In this document: positions 25,145-35,780 of the stretch, one piece after another | Layout: the number at the start of each line of letters is the position of its first letter | How positions within the stretch are numbered: position 1 is the stretch's first letter | Origin: Lunularia cruciata | Lineage: Eukaryota > Streptophyta > Marchantiopsida > Lunulariales > Lunulariaceae | Reading direction: 5' to 3' | Length of the DNA: 64,000 bases | Assembly: GCA_948567375.1 (NCBI GenBank) | Contig: OX419758.1 | Span: 68,577,001-68,641,000 of the forward strand | The notes under the pieces: model-generated | Database searches by the model: none | What the model saw: the letters and a program-made list of their open reading frames with translations, nothing else | Told to the model about the DNA's origin: nothing | Made by a program: the position numbers and the translations under genes

Positions 25145-27544
25145 CTAATCCAATCCGATGTCTACTTCTTCCTCGGCTTTCAAACCCAATCCCAAAGTAA
25201 CTTCACTCACTACTACTCTATCCTCGGGTTTCACAACTCCTAAATCCTCTAACAAATCTAACAATTCTCTTTCCTGATCTGAAATTCCACTAGTGGGTAA
25301 TCTATCTAACTCTTTATCTCTCGACCCACTCTTCTCTAATGTCTCCGATGGTAACTCCAAAGACATCTGCACTCCAACTTCATCTACTTCGGGTTTTGCT
25401 CTGACATCTTTCCGGAGTTTATCTATCTCTACTTTGACTAAGTCTAATCTGATTGTGATATTATCTTCTACTTCCAATATCTTTCTAACTACACGAGTTC
25501 TTAGACTGATTAGTAAATCATTCAAGTCTTTGTCCTTTGCATTTCTCCTCCTCATCTCTTGCACCAACAACTTCAACTTGTGCAGCCTTGTCTCTTTGAT
25601 GTGCACACTGGCCTCTGTACTCAGCATTGCATTCATCTTGATCACGATCTCTTTTAACGTCTCCAATCTCATTTTCCTCTCCCGTTCTCAATCTACAAGC
25701 CAATCTTCTCTGTACATTGCCAATTTTGCTTCAAACTCGGCTTTCACACCTTCCTTCTCCTTCTCTTTCTGCACAATCTTTTCCTCCTGATTGTGAGGTA
25801 ACTCTCTCAACCTTTCTTCCTCTCTATACCTCACTGTCAACTCTTGTTGCCACAGTTGCTTCTTCTCCTCTACACTCTCCATCACTCTATGGAGCTCTTG
25901 TTCTTTCTTTGCTACTCTTGCCATAGCATGGATAATTTCCAATCTTGAATCAGCAAATTGCTACTTCAAGATTTCATATTCAGCAATTTGTCTTTCCTTT
26001 GCTATGACATTCTGCTCTATTAGTTCCTCCCAACTCCTTGCTTCTCTCCTCAAATTCCCAAGCACTTGATTCTTCACTACTGCATCTACTTGTAGTACTT
26101 CCCCTTCCTCCTCACCTCAAATTATAATCTTCTTCAATTCCGAGTTCTCTTTTTCTAATCATGCTAACACCTGCAACATAGTCTTCACCTCCAGACACTT
26201 TGACTGCATCTCCTTCTTCTTGTGCTCTAACTTTACTATTAATGGGCAAACAGCATCCCGTAGGTACTCCACTCCTTCACTCAGAGTTACCTCAACATTC
26301 AAAGTGATCTCCTTCTTCATCTCTTCTTCACTCGACACTCGCCTTTTGAGCCGCAACTGCCGTATAGGAATGGATGCTTCACTCCTTGAACTTTCATCCT
26401 CCTCTTCTCTTACTTTACTTGGCCTTGCTCCACACTTCACCTTTTGCCTAGAATGAACTCCTCGTTGAATGGTAACTTTCCTTTCTTCCTGCACTAGCAC
26501 TTCATCTTCCAACTTCGAGTTACCTTTCTCCTCCCTCTCCATCATGGCTTTCTCTTCCTCGGGTACCGATGTCATCTCCCCTCCATTGTTGCTATCACTA
26601 CTCTTGTCTCCACTTTGCAGTGTGAGCTTGGGTTCTTCATCTCTTTCCAAGTCTTTGGACTTGCACTTGGCTTTGCCTTCCGATTCTTCCTCCAATGATG
26701 CGATTACCAACATACCTTTCCTCGGGTTTACTCTTCTAGCCTTTTGAGGTCTTACTTTCTTGACATCTTCTCCTTCCCCTTGTCAACTCCTCTTCTTTAA
26801 CTTTGGAGCACTCACGTCCAATTGCACACTCTTCTCCGTTTGTGCGTAGTACTCATCGCTGCTCTTGATCTGAAGAATGTATTGCTGCTCCTCTGCATCA
26901 ACATCCTTTCTTAAGTCGGGATGGAAATGTGACACCATATTGTTGCGCTCTACCGCATTGAGCAAGTTCAGCCCTAGATAGAAATGAGCTCCAAATGGCA
27001 CAATGTAATGCAAAGGCAATTTATCTCGCAAATTCCACACCATCTTTCTCATTCTCCCATGAAAACACTTTGCCCAGTTAATTGGCTCTCTTGCAAACAT
27101 CTTATGGAAGAACACCGCTTGGTGCTTCATCACATAAGTTGTACTCTCCGGCTTCAAGATTGCCATTAGAGCACTCATGATCCCTTGCTTGATAGGATCC
27201 TTGTAACTATCTACTTTGTAACCATTCTTTGTGCGCTTTGAAGAGAAAGCATCTCTCACCTCTTGGGTTTCTTCTGCTACTTCTCCTTTCCCCAAGAACA
27301 TGGCACCATGCTCCGTGCTTGCTTTTCTTTTGAGTAATAACCTCCAATCCGACTCTGTCCAGTGAGCCGGATTACCTCTCTTCCCCTCTTCCTCGAGGCC
27401 ATCAAGACATCTACTCTCAATGATCTCAGTCATGAACCCTAGAAAACTTACATTCCAGTTCCATGCCAAGAATGTGATCCAAAGTCTGCTCAAGACTTCA
27501 ATTCTTGCAATCACATCTAACCTTTGAATCACATGATTTCTCAT
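25145..27544 (-). pseudogene. LTR-borne ORF: globular N-terminal part plus long coiled coil
   Basis: From the ATG at 27544 a single frame runs to the stop at 25145 (about 800 codons), broken by in-frame stops at 26783, 26159, one or more between 25943 and 26158, and at 25688. The N-terminal 250 residues look globular, with an NWNVSFLGFMTEIIESRCLD motif, an HWTESDWRLLLKR segment and aromatic stretches (KMVWNLRDKLPLHYIVPFG). The rest is rich in Glu, Lys, Leu and Arg with heptad-like spacing, typical of coiled coil. I recognise no enzyme motif and no gag zinc knuckle. At least two copies (II-a and the fragment in 18597-18820) share it, so it belongs to the LTR. It could be a diverged structural protein or a captured host gene. 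Confidence 0.6.
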
Positions 27545-27758
27545 TGCAAATTTGGAGTTCTTCTTCCCTCTTCCAATCTTTCTCTCTTCCACTCTGGGTT
27601 GGGGACTATTCTTCCTACTGATTCTCGGATTAGCTCTCTCAAATTCTTCTCTACACTCCAACACATCTTTGACTCTACTTCCCTTCCCACGATCTCATGC
27701 AAGACGATTTCTTAATGGCAAGGGAAAATTGTTTGTCATTGCTTTGTCTGTAGCCCAA

Positions 27759-27766
27759 TTTTTATA
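27759..27766 (-). promoter_or_regulatory. TATA box of the family II LTR
   Basis: TATAAAAA on the minus strand lies 382 bp from the LTR start and about 215 bp upstream of the ATG at 27544. The equivalent TATAAAA is conserved at 18317-18323 in the other copy. This would make the LTR-borne ORF the first ORF of the transcript. Confidence 0.6.
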
Positions 27767-28153
27767 GTCATGCCTTCTTTGTCTTTCTTCAATTTGAGTT
27801 TCTACCCAGAAATCACACCTCTTACATGCTCATGTCACTGTAAAGTGTGCTTCACGCATATGACCGCTGTTTTTGGATGGTCCCTTCTTGAATGTCTCAC
27901 CCCACAGGAAAGTTGTTACACTATCCTCGCCTCGGGTTGAGCATCCTCCGATACAAAGACTCCTTACTTTGGGTTGTATGCTGACAAGGCAATTCCAAGT
28001 ACTTTGACTTATGACCTGAAGCCATGTTACCTTGGGTTTCATCCTGAGGACACTTTTCTTTGCCTTCTTTGGCCATACAAGTGCAATTCGACTTCTCTAT
28101 ACACTTCTTCTTCCAAATTCCAAAAAAACAAAAGATGTGGGTACCACAATGCT

Positions 28154-29019
28154 GCACCAATTTCCTCACCAGACTCTCTTCCTAATACCAACCTCTAATC
28201 CAACTCTATCCATTGATCCGGATTTCCTCTCTTCCCTTGATTCTCAAGTCCCTCCTCACAATCACTCAATGCTAGCAACTTTTGGCAAGAACCCTAGAAA
28301 ACTCAAATTCTAATTCCATGCTAGAAAGGTGATCCAAAGTCTACTGAGTGCTTCAATCTGAGCTTTCAGATCTAACCTTCAAATCAATGGATTTCACTAG
28401 AAGTGAAGGACTCTTCTTCTCAGCCTTCTTTGGCATTGTGTGATACCTAATGTGTGGTATCTTAAAGATAATTCTACCATCTCTTGGTCTTGAGATCTTA
28501 ACTCTTTCAGAAGCGTGAAACATCAAATGCTCAACTTGCTTGGCTATAGGCACTCCTTCATGTTGACTATTCAATGGCTGAGGATACTTGTGTGAAATTT
28601 CAAAATCCCCTCAAAAAATCATAATTTTATAGTTCTTTGTTGATCAGCCATTCCTCCACCCCTCTTCAATAAGACTCACCCATTCTACATGAATTCATCC
28701 TAGCATTATCCAAGTTAGTAGTTTGTGCCTTGTATGCCATTTCTTTTCATGTAGTTTCTTGATTGACCAATCCAAAGGGAAGTTGTTATGCCATCTTTGC
28801 ATTGGGTTGATCACCCCAAGGCAAAGTTCCCTTACTTTGGGTTTCTTTGGCTGGGCTGTATCCAAGTACTTTGCTTTTGACTTGGAATCATGTTACTTTG
28901 GGTTTCAACCTGAAGTTACAATCCTTCTCCTTCCAAATGCCATTTGGGTTCAATACAACTTCATTTGTACACTTCTTCTTCAAAATAAAACAAAAACTGA
29001 AAAAAATATGGGTACCACA
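28154..29019 (-). repeat. Old family II LTR (II-b), 5' part
   Basis: On the minus strand it begins TGTGGTACCC at 29019, with the same order of blocks as II-a (promoter region at 28780-29000, ORF start region at 28160-28400). It is strongly diverged and partly rearranged between 28430 and 28780. It continues across the II-a insertion into 24281-24352 and 22434-23587. Confidence 0.65.
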
Positions 29020-29545
29020 AAGTGCAAAAGATGAGCACCACTATTTTGGATTATAGTGTGTTGACTTGGTATTATTCCTAAGTGTTTGACTTTGGGAAAA
29101 GAGTTGAGAAATCTTTGCCCCACAAGCCTTTTTGCTTTGGATTCTTCTATAGTCCAAGGAGAGCCAATGTGAAGGAATCCTTGACTTAGTGGTTGGGTCA
29201 AGATAAGATTACATGCTTAGGAGAATATTCCTATGTGTATAAATATTCCCTAAGACTTGACTTTATTTGAATTTTAGCCTAATAACTTGAGTTATTCCAA
29301 TAAATAATAACTTTGGTGCATAACTATTTCACAAGTATATAAACTAAGGATGAGGAGGTACTCATCATCCTTTTATTTGCAACTATCTCTCTCTCATTGA
29401 GTTCTCTAGTGAGCAATGGTTTGAGTCTTGGAGTGTTAGCCTTAGAGGAGTATGATGGAGTTGAGGTTCTTTGCCTTTTTAGCCCATGGTGTGCTACCAT
29501 AATAGCCATCAGAGGTTCATCCTGAGTGAAAGACAAGTCGGCTCA
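29020..29545 (-). repeat. Truncated family III LTR
   Basis: On the minus strand it begins TGAGCCGACTTGTC at 29545 and follows the family III LTR for about 525 bp. It stops at the junction with the family II LTR start near 29020. The last quarter of the LTR is missing. Confidence 0.75.
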
Positions 29546-32500
29546 CAATGCACTTGAGTTCAATGGTGTGTGCTCTAGAGGTGCAAGGTGCATTTTTGAA
29601 TTAGTGTGCATTGAGGTAGTTCATAAGAGTAGTTTTCACTCCTCATGAAATCAAATATATAAACCCAAAAACCATATGAATGTGCATAAAAATCATATGG
29701 AAAATAGATCAAATCAAATATATCTAATGTGAAAATTAATTGAAGAAGTGAAAAAATATTTTGAATCTAGTGAATGGTCACCTTCAAAAGGCATATCTCT
29801 CTAACTTTGTCAAGTCCTTACAAGGTCTTAAGAGTAAATATAGTGAAAATATTTATAGAAAGAGAGGAGAAATTGGCAATTGAAAAAAGGAGGAGAGGAG
29901 AAATTGGTGATTGCCAAAAAGGAAGAGACTATAAGGAGAGACCAAGAGAGAGAGAGAGAGAGGTCTTCCCTATTCTTAAAATAAGAGTGAGAGAGAGGTG
30001 GAGAGAGGATGAGAGAGAGGAATTGGAGAGAGGAGAATTGTTCTAATCTACAAAAGTAGACATTGAAGTTTGAGACCAAGCCAATATAGAAGAGAGTAGA
30101 AAAGGAGCATGGCTAATATTTTTCCACACAATCCTTGATTGTACAAAACACATGAAATGGAAGCATGGCTAATCTTTTTCCACACAAAAAACATTAAATC
30201 AAAGAATTGGTGGAAGCAATCAAGAAATTGGACCTTGATTTGATGAGGTTGAAGGTTACAAGTGCAATGGAGTATCCTTGTCATAATGTGAGTGAAAATC
30301 CTCCTAATTTGCTTCTATTTCTTTGTCAGTTTTTTAACTTTTCCTTGCTTGCCTTGCATATCCATTTGCCTATCTCTATCTCTCTCGCAAACCCTAGCAC
30401 ACCCTCTCTAAAATTAGGGATTTGGAAGAGGTGCAACAAGTTGCAGAATTCACCTCATAGCTTAGCTATGCTTGTCAAATGCAACCAATGCACATGGGCA
30501 TTGGGGTGCACATGTCAAGCATCTCCTTGCAATGCACCCCAATCAAAGTGATTAGATTAGCATATCCTAATGCCAAGTTGCATTAGATATGTATGCTTGT
30601 CTAGTGCATCCTAGCTCCTTCTCCATATTCCTCATTTATCCATTTCTATTTCCAACTACAAATTAAATTTCTCTTTCTTTTTAGGTTGCTCTATATAGAT
30701 TTGTCTATTGCCAACTCTGTTGCAAACTAAATTACTCTTTCTTTTAAGGTTGTTGTATGTAGAGATTTTGTGAAGACTTGAGACAAGAACAACAATGCAA
30801 GAAGAGTTCATGGGAGGCTATTGAGGTTAACAATAATCAAAGAGACCTTTTCACTTCCAATGGAGAGGAATGGGAGAAAGAGAAGTATGGACAAATAGTT
30901 AGTGGAGGATTAGTTCTTGGTGTGAAACTATACAAAAAGGAGGAATTTTAGAGATTATTCTTTGAGAGGATTCTTGCACTCTTTATCTATACTAGAAGGC
31001 CCAAAATAAGGACACCAAGCAGCCTTACTATGGAATCTTAGAAAGAAAATCACAATCACATAAAGATGGAGTTCTTGAGATAATTCCAAAACTGATGTTT
31101 CAACCCAAAGATGTTAATTCCTTCCAAAAATCTTGTCACAATTCTAATTTCAAAGGTGTATGTTTTGCCCTTCCTTCCAAAGGCATATATCTTCAAAAGA
31201 ACTCAACATCTCCTCAAAGATCAATTCTTCTAGTATGTTCATTTTAATAACAATCAATACTACAACACAATGAAGTCTTGTGAAGGTATTTTTCTAGACA
31301 ATTATATCAAACAAAGAAATCAAGAAATAAATAAATGGCAAAGCTCTTTCACTTTATTCACCTTACACTCTAATAGAACAATACTCTTCCATACAACAAT
31401 TTCCCAAGAATCTATTATTGAGTTCCTCAAGTTCATAGAGTAATGAAAGTTCTTTTGTGCTATCCTTCTTACCACTGTGACTCTCAAGTGAACTTATCAA
31501 GCTGGTTTCACATCCAAAGACGACACCACTCACTCACTTAACACCAAAATCTCTAACTCTCAATTTTATTAATGTGTTTACAAAAGAAGGGACAACTTGT
31601 CATTTAGCAAACATTCTCCAAGCAAAGCATTGAATTATTATTCCCAATCCTTCACCTCAATGGTCTTTAGTTGCACTCCATATGTTCAATTTCTTTGGTA
31701 GTTTCTAGTGATCTCTTGCAACAATTCTATAGGTAATGGCAATTGAATTCAAAAAGTGTGATTGGATTTGATAAAAAATTTGCCTAAATTCCTTCTTCTT
31801 TCACTTCCAAAGAACAAAGTAGTATTTGTTCTTTTATTTCATTCATCTTTTATATTGGAAGAGCACCTATTCCTTGCCTTTGGATTAGGTACATCTTCTT
31901 GAGTATCTTCTCAAACCAAAGTATTTGTCCTAAATACATGGAAATTTTACCTCTCTATACAAAAAAGTCAAAAGAATAATTAATTAAAAATTGAAAATTC
32001 CAAATACTACATGAAGGTGATTAGGTCCAACATAGACAACTATAATTGAAGTTAGTGGTCAAGCATAAGTAGATACACCATCAACATGGTTGATGCTTCA
32101 AGGAGATAGACATATGCAAGACAATCTTTTACCCATAATGTCATGGGTGAAGATGAGGCTACATATGAGAGCTCTACAAAGGAAGAGGATGGATTCTTTC
32201 ATGAAACATAAGATGAGGAGGAAAAGAGTAAGTGAGAGAAAAGTAGAAACTATCTTTGAAATCTTTATGTTTTCATCTATATAAAATCCTTTTCCTCTAC
32301 TCAATAAATAAACCTTCGCATAATCTTGTTATTACTTTGGCCTTATGATTTAATCGAATATTTAAATAATTTTATATTAAATTATTTGTGTAGAATTAAT
32401 CACCACCTTGATCAATAGATGAAAACTCAACTCTGGTCTTGAATTTGAGCATTTCAACACTCAATATACACTACAAATATGCCTTGATTTTTATGGAGTT

Positions 32501-33339
32501 TAAATGTTTAGAATTTTTCTCAACTACTTCAAAAGAGTGCTCAAGTTAGAGTAAGAATACACCCTTAGGTCATTGCCTTGAAAATTTTAATTCTTAAGTT
32601 CAATCCATTTGTTAGCCTTAAGGCATGAGAGACCTATGCTTTGTTGCAACAAATGGCCTCCTTTACTCGTTGTGTATTCCAATTTGGATTGGGCTTGAAG
32701 TAGGCTATACTTACTTCTTTTTTGGGCCCTAATAGAAAGCATGTCCCTTGAACCAAGGTGGTCCTTGGAGGGTCTACAATCTATAAGGGGTGTTTGCATG
32801 TGTTTACAATTCTAGTAGGGTTAAAGTGGCATGAGACAAACAGACTTGCACCACAAGTCTGAGCACACACACTATTACTCCCAAAATAAGGTTAAGTTAA
32901 GGCCTACAAGTGATAGATCTCAACCCTTTCCTAAATTTTCCACAAGTGTCAGTAGGTCTTCCTCCAAACTTCCTTCCCAAAGGTGTTTGCTACAACAACA
33001 TGATACAACACAACACAACACATATGCATAATTGTGTACAAATACATATAATACTTATATTACATATAAGGACTGTATAACAAACAACAAAGGTTTTACA
33101 ATACGGAGGTATGCCCAATCTAGAAGTTAACTATGTTTAAGAGTTTAAAAACTCTTCTCTCTCCTTGGTCATTGGGTTTGGTCACTTGGGTCTAACTATC
33201 TCTGCCCTTACAAAAGTGGTGACTTCCTAGATTTCCTAGAACCATAAGCTAGCTTTTGACTATTCATGTGAGGTCCTCTTCTCATCCATCCATTGTCGCA
33301 CTTTGCCTTTCTCTCTTTGGGAACACACATGGTGCCTAG
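29546..33339. other. AT-rich decayed repeat DNA, no gene recognised
   Basis: Only short ORFs without motifs. Visible structure is limited to a GA-rich stretch (29880-30030) containing a pure (AG) run near 29948, a 25-bp direct repeat (AGCATGGCTAAT, then TTTTTCCACACA) at about 30106 and 30162, and a diverged 45-bp repeat near 30665 and 30730. Nothing here supports a functional gene. Confidence 0.4.
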
Positions 33340-33700
33340 TTGTGGAGCTTATGGATCAGAGGTTGTGCATAGACTACTCTCTACTAATCTGAGTACATGT
33401 GGTACCCAACTAGTAGAACCCTCCACTCTTGTTTCTAAGATTCCTTCCACCGTGTAGATAAGTAGCGGGTAACCTAACTTGTCATCATAACACGCACTCC
33501 TGGTCTGTTGGTCATCACTTCCACACGTTACCAAGGAGAAAAACACAACACACGTAGAAGGAAGGAACCTAAGCGCAATGCCCGCACACCAATCCAAGAT
33601 AATTAGACATAGAAGCATAAAGAGGATCAGATCACAAGAATTTGACAATAACTCTCTATAATTTGTGCCGAAAAAGAGTTTTAGAGCCTTCTTGCTCTAT
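33340..33700 (-). repeat. Leader-like sequence related to family I leader
   Basis: On the minus strand, GGAAGTGATGACC followed by CAGACC and a GTTATGATG box matches the family I leader (for example 42965-43010 and the reverse strand near 60340-60390). The upstream TTGTGATCTGATCC is like TTGTGATTGGATCC in family I. A 99-codon minus ORF covers it (33648-33349), but the conserved part is short. It suggests an element related to, but distinct from, family I lying on the minus strand. Confidence 0.45.
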
Positions 33701-35308
33701 GATCAAGCTAATTTCAACGTGTAATCCAAGTCTCTTCCAATCTTTTCTTCAGATTTCAACCAACTTCTAATCCAAGTGGGGAACTTCTATGTCATTTTGA
33801 AGGGGCAAACCCTGAAAAAATCATATGGACATAAAATTTTGTGTGTAACTTGGATTCAAGTGGTCTTGAATTCATCGGAAAGCTTTTGAAATAAGCTTTC
33901 CCAAAAATATGATATAATCTACAATCTAATCTCTACAGGTCCTATAACAAGCTCTCAAACTTGGCTAGTATTCTGTAACTTTTACCCTAATTTTGAAATC
34001 CATAGTTTAGGGTTTGCTCCTAGTTCTTGAAAAATTTTCCCCACGTGTCTAAATCAGAGGTGCATTTGATCCTCAAAAGCACTCTAGATGTCTAAAATCC
34101 TCAATCACATTCAAAAAAAAAAGGAGAATTGCCTATCATTCATGATTGAAGATAAAATTGCTCTATCGAACTTATGATAGTATTTTAATAACATTTATTG
34201 CATCAACTCTCACTCTCCATGGACCCAAAGGTAACCAAAATTCTATAGTAGCTTATTATGCCCTTTTCTAACCCCTTTTAGAGTTTGATTGCCTAATCCA
34301 ACCCCAATCCCTAGATATTAATCAATTCTTGAGCCGAGTTAACTTGTGAGCTCTATAGATCCACGTATACTTGATCCAAGACCCTAAATTCTCATTTTGA
34401 GGAATTCACATGAAACCTTTGCATAAAGATGAAAAACTTTACCACCAGAAGCACTAGAAATTTTCATAAGGTGACTCAAACCACAACTTGGAGAGTGATC
34501 AAAACTCCAAATCTGATCACTAGCTCTTCTCCAACAGTTTACATCCCAAAAGCACCAACTTCTATCAACCAATTCTGATTCAAGATTGACCCAAGACTAT
34601 AATTTTTTGAGCTCAGCACTATAAGCACTTTTTCTCTTCTCCAACCCCACTAACATATAATAAAAATGTTTTGAAAAGCTCTCCCAATTGCCTACTTTGT
34701 GTTCTTGGGTATGAATTCTATCCCCCTTAATTCAATTAATGATATCCCTCCCAAAATCCACTCAAATCATCTAATTTCAATTTCCATATTGTAGCTTATC
34801 AGCTCTTCTCTTCAACTATGGTCTCCACTCCTCAAATGACCTCCCAAACTCCTTTGAAGGTCCAAAAATACTCCTGAGTTCTCCACTTGGGACCCAAACT
34901 CTTACAAGTTTGTCATTTGGTTTCTTCACTTTTTGACAAATGGACCCCACAAGTCCACCTTGAAGCTCATGAGAAAAATTGATTTTTTCTCCATCAATAA
35001 GAGCACATAAATAAGTAGATCCCATACTTGCTCATAAGTAAGCATTGGAAGCATGACATGATTTGGGTTTTCTATCACCAATTCCATGAATGCCGCTCCA
35101 AAATATGTAATCATCCAATCTCATAAACCATTATGGTGTAGAATCTGAAGCTGATGAGAAAAGGAATTTGGAGTGGCAGATTGGAAGTAGGGGACATCTT
35201 CTACTGTAAAAGACCACGACCAAGGAGAGAAATAGGAGAATGGAAGCTCATATTGGGACACTTGAATGAGAGAAAACTCCGAATGCCCAGCATGAGCTTT
35301 GGCTCTTG

Positions 35309-35316
35309 TATTTATA
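35309..35316 (-). promoter_or_regulatory. TATA box of a putative minus-strand LTR promoter
   Basis: TATAAATA on the minus strand is a consensus plant TATA box. A tandem array of heat-shock-element-like sequence starts 23 bp upstream of it (35339 onward). Transcription would run leftwards. Confidence 0.6.
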
Positions 35317-35338
35317 GACATATAAGGCCCTTGAGAAG

Positions 35339-35609
35339 CTTCTCAAGAAGCTTCCTTGAGCCACTTTCTTGGAGTGCAAGCCAAGTTAGATGGGACGCTT
35401 CTCAAGAAGCTTCCTTGAGCCACTTTCTTGGAGTGCAAGCCAAGTTAATTGGGAAGCTTCTTAAGAAGCTTCATTCTAGAAGCCGCTTACTTGGCGTGCA
35501 AGTTAAGCTAGTTGGAAGCTTCTAGAAGCTTCCTTCTAGATGTTATCTACTTGGGATGGAAGCTAAGCTAGCCAAGAAGCTTTCCAAGAAGCTTTCCAAG
35601 AAGTTTCCT
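35339..35609 (-). promoter_or_regulatory. Tandem array of heat-shock-element-like repeats
   Basis: About 4.5 units with a 59-62 bp period start at 35339, 35398, 35457, 35519 and 35580. Each begins with GAA/TTC modules such as CTTCTCAAGAAGCTTCC. At 35515-35532 the modules form an unbroken GAAnnTTCnnGAAnnTTC array, a consensus heat-shock element. Position just upstream of a TATA box suggests an enhancer in the U3 of an LTR. Heat-inducible plant retrotransposons with such elements are known (ONSEN in Arabidopsis); activity here is inferred. Confidence 0.6.
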
Positions 35610-35756
35610 AGATACTTTTGGAATATTCTAGGCTAATTTGTCTTATTTGCTACTTTGTTAGCCCTACTCACTTTTTTGTAAACTCCATATTTTTACACCT
35701 ATTCAATTGCTCTCTTTGACACTCAGTCTCTACGCTTTGCTAGAACGCTCACTCTC

Positions 35757-35780
35757 AACTTCCCCCTCCCGCTTGAGACT
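35757..35780 (-). promoter_or_regulatory. Polypurine-tract-like sequence at a possible LTR start
   Basis: The minus strand reads CAAGCGGGAGGGGGAAGT followed by TGAGAGTGAG. A purine run directly before a TG start is the arrangement expected at the left end of a 3' LTR. If so, U3 would span about 35757 to 35317 and include the heat-shock array. The other LTR end was not found. Confidence 0.4.

Larger units (their letters stand above)
24353..28148 (-). mobile_element. Complete 3.8-kb family II solo LTR (II-a) carrying an ORF
   Basis: On the minus strand it begins TGTGGTACCC at 28148 and ends GTTGTTACA at 24353. It is flanked by near-identical 5-bp duplications ATGTT (24348-24352) and ATGCT (28149-28153). 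Its beginning and end match the beginning and end of the 3' LTR that follows the polypurine tract of the pol-bearing family II element, so the whole unit is an LTR. No pol, primer site or second LTR is present, making it a solo LTR inserted in an older copy of the same LTR. It has its own TATA box (27759-27766) upstream of an interrupted frame of about 800 codons. Confidence 0.75.
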
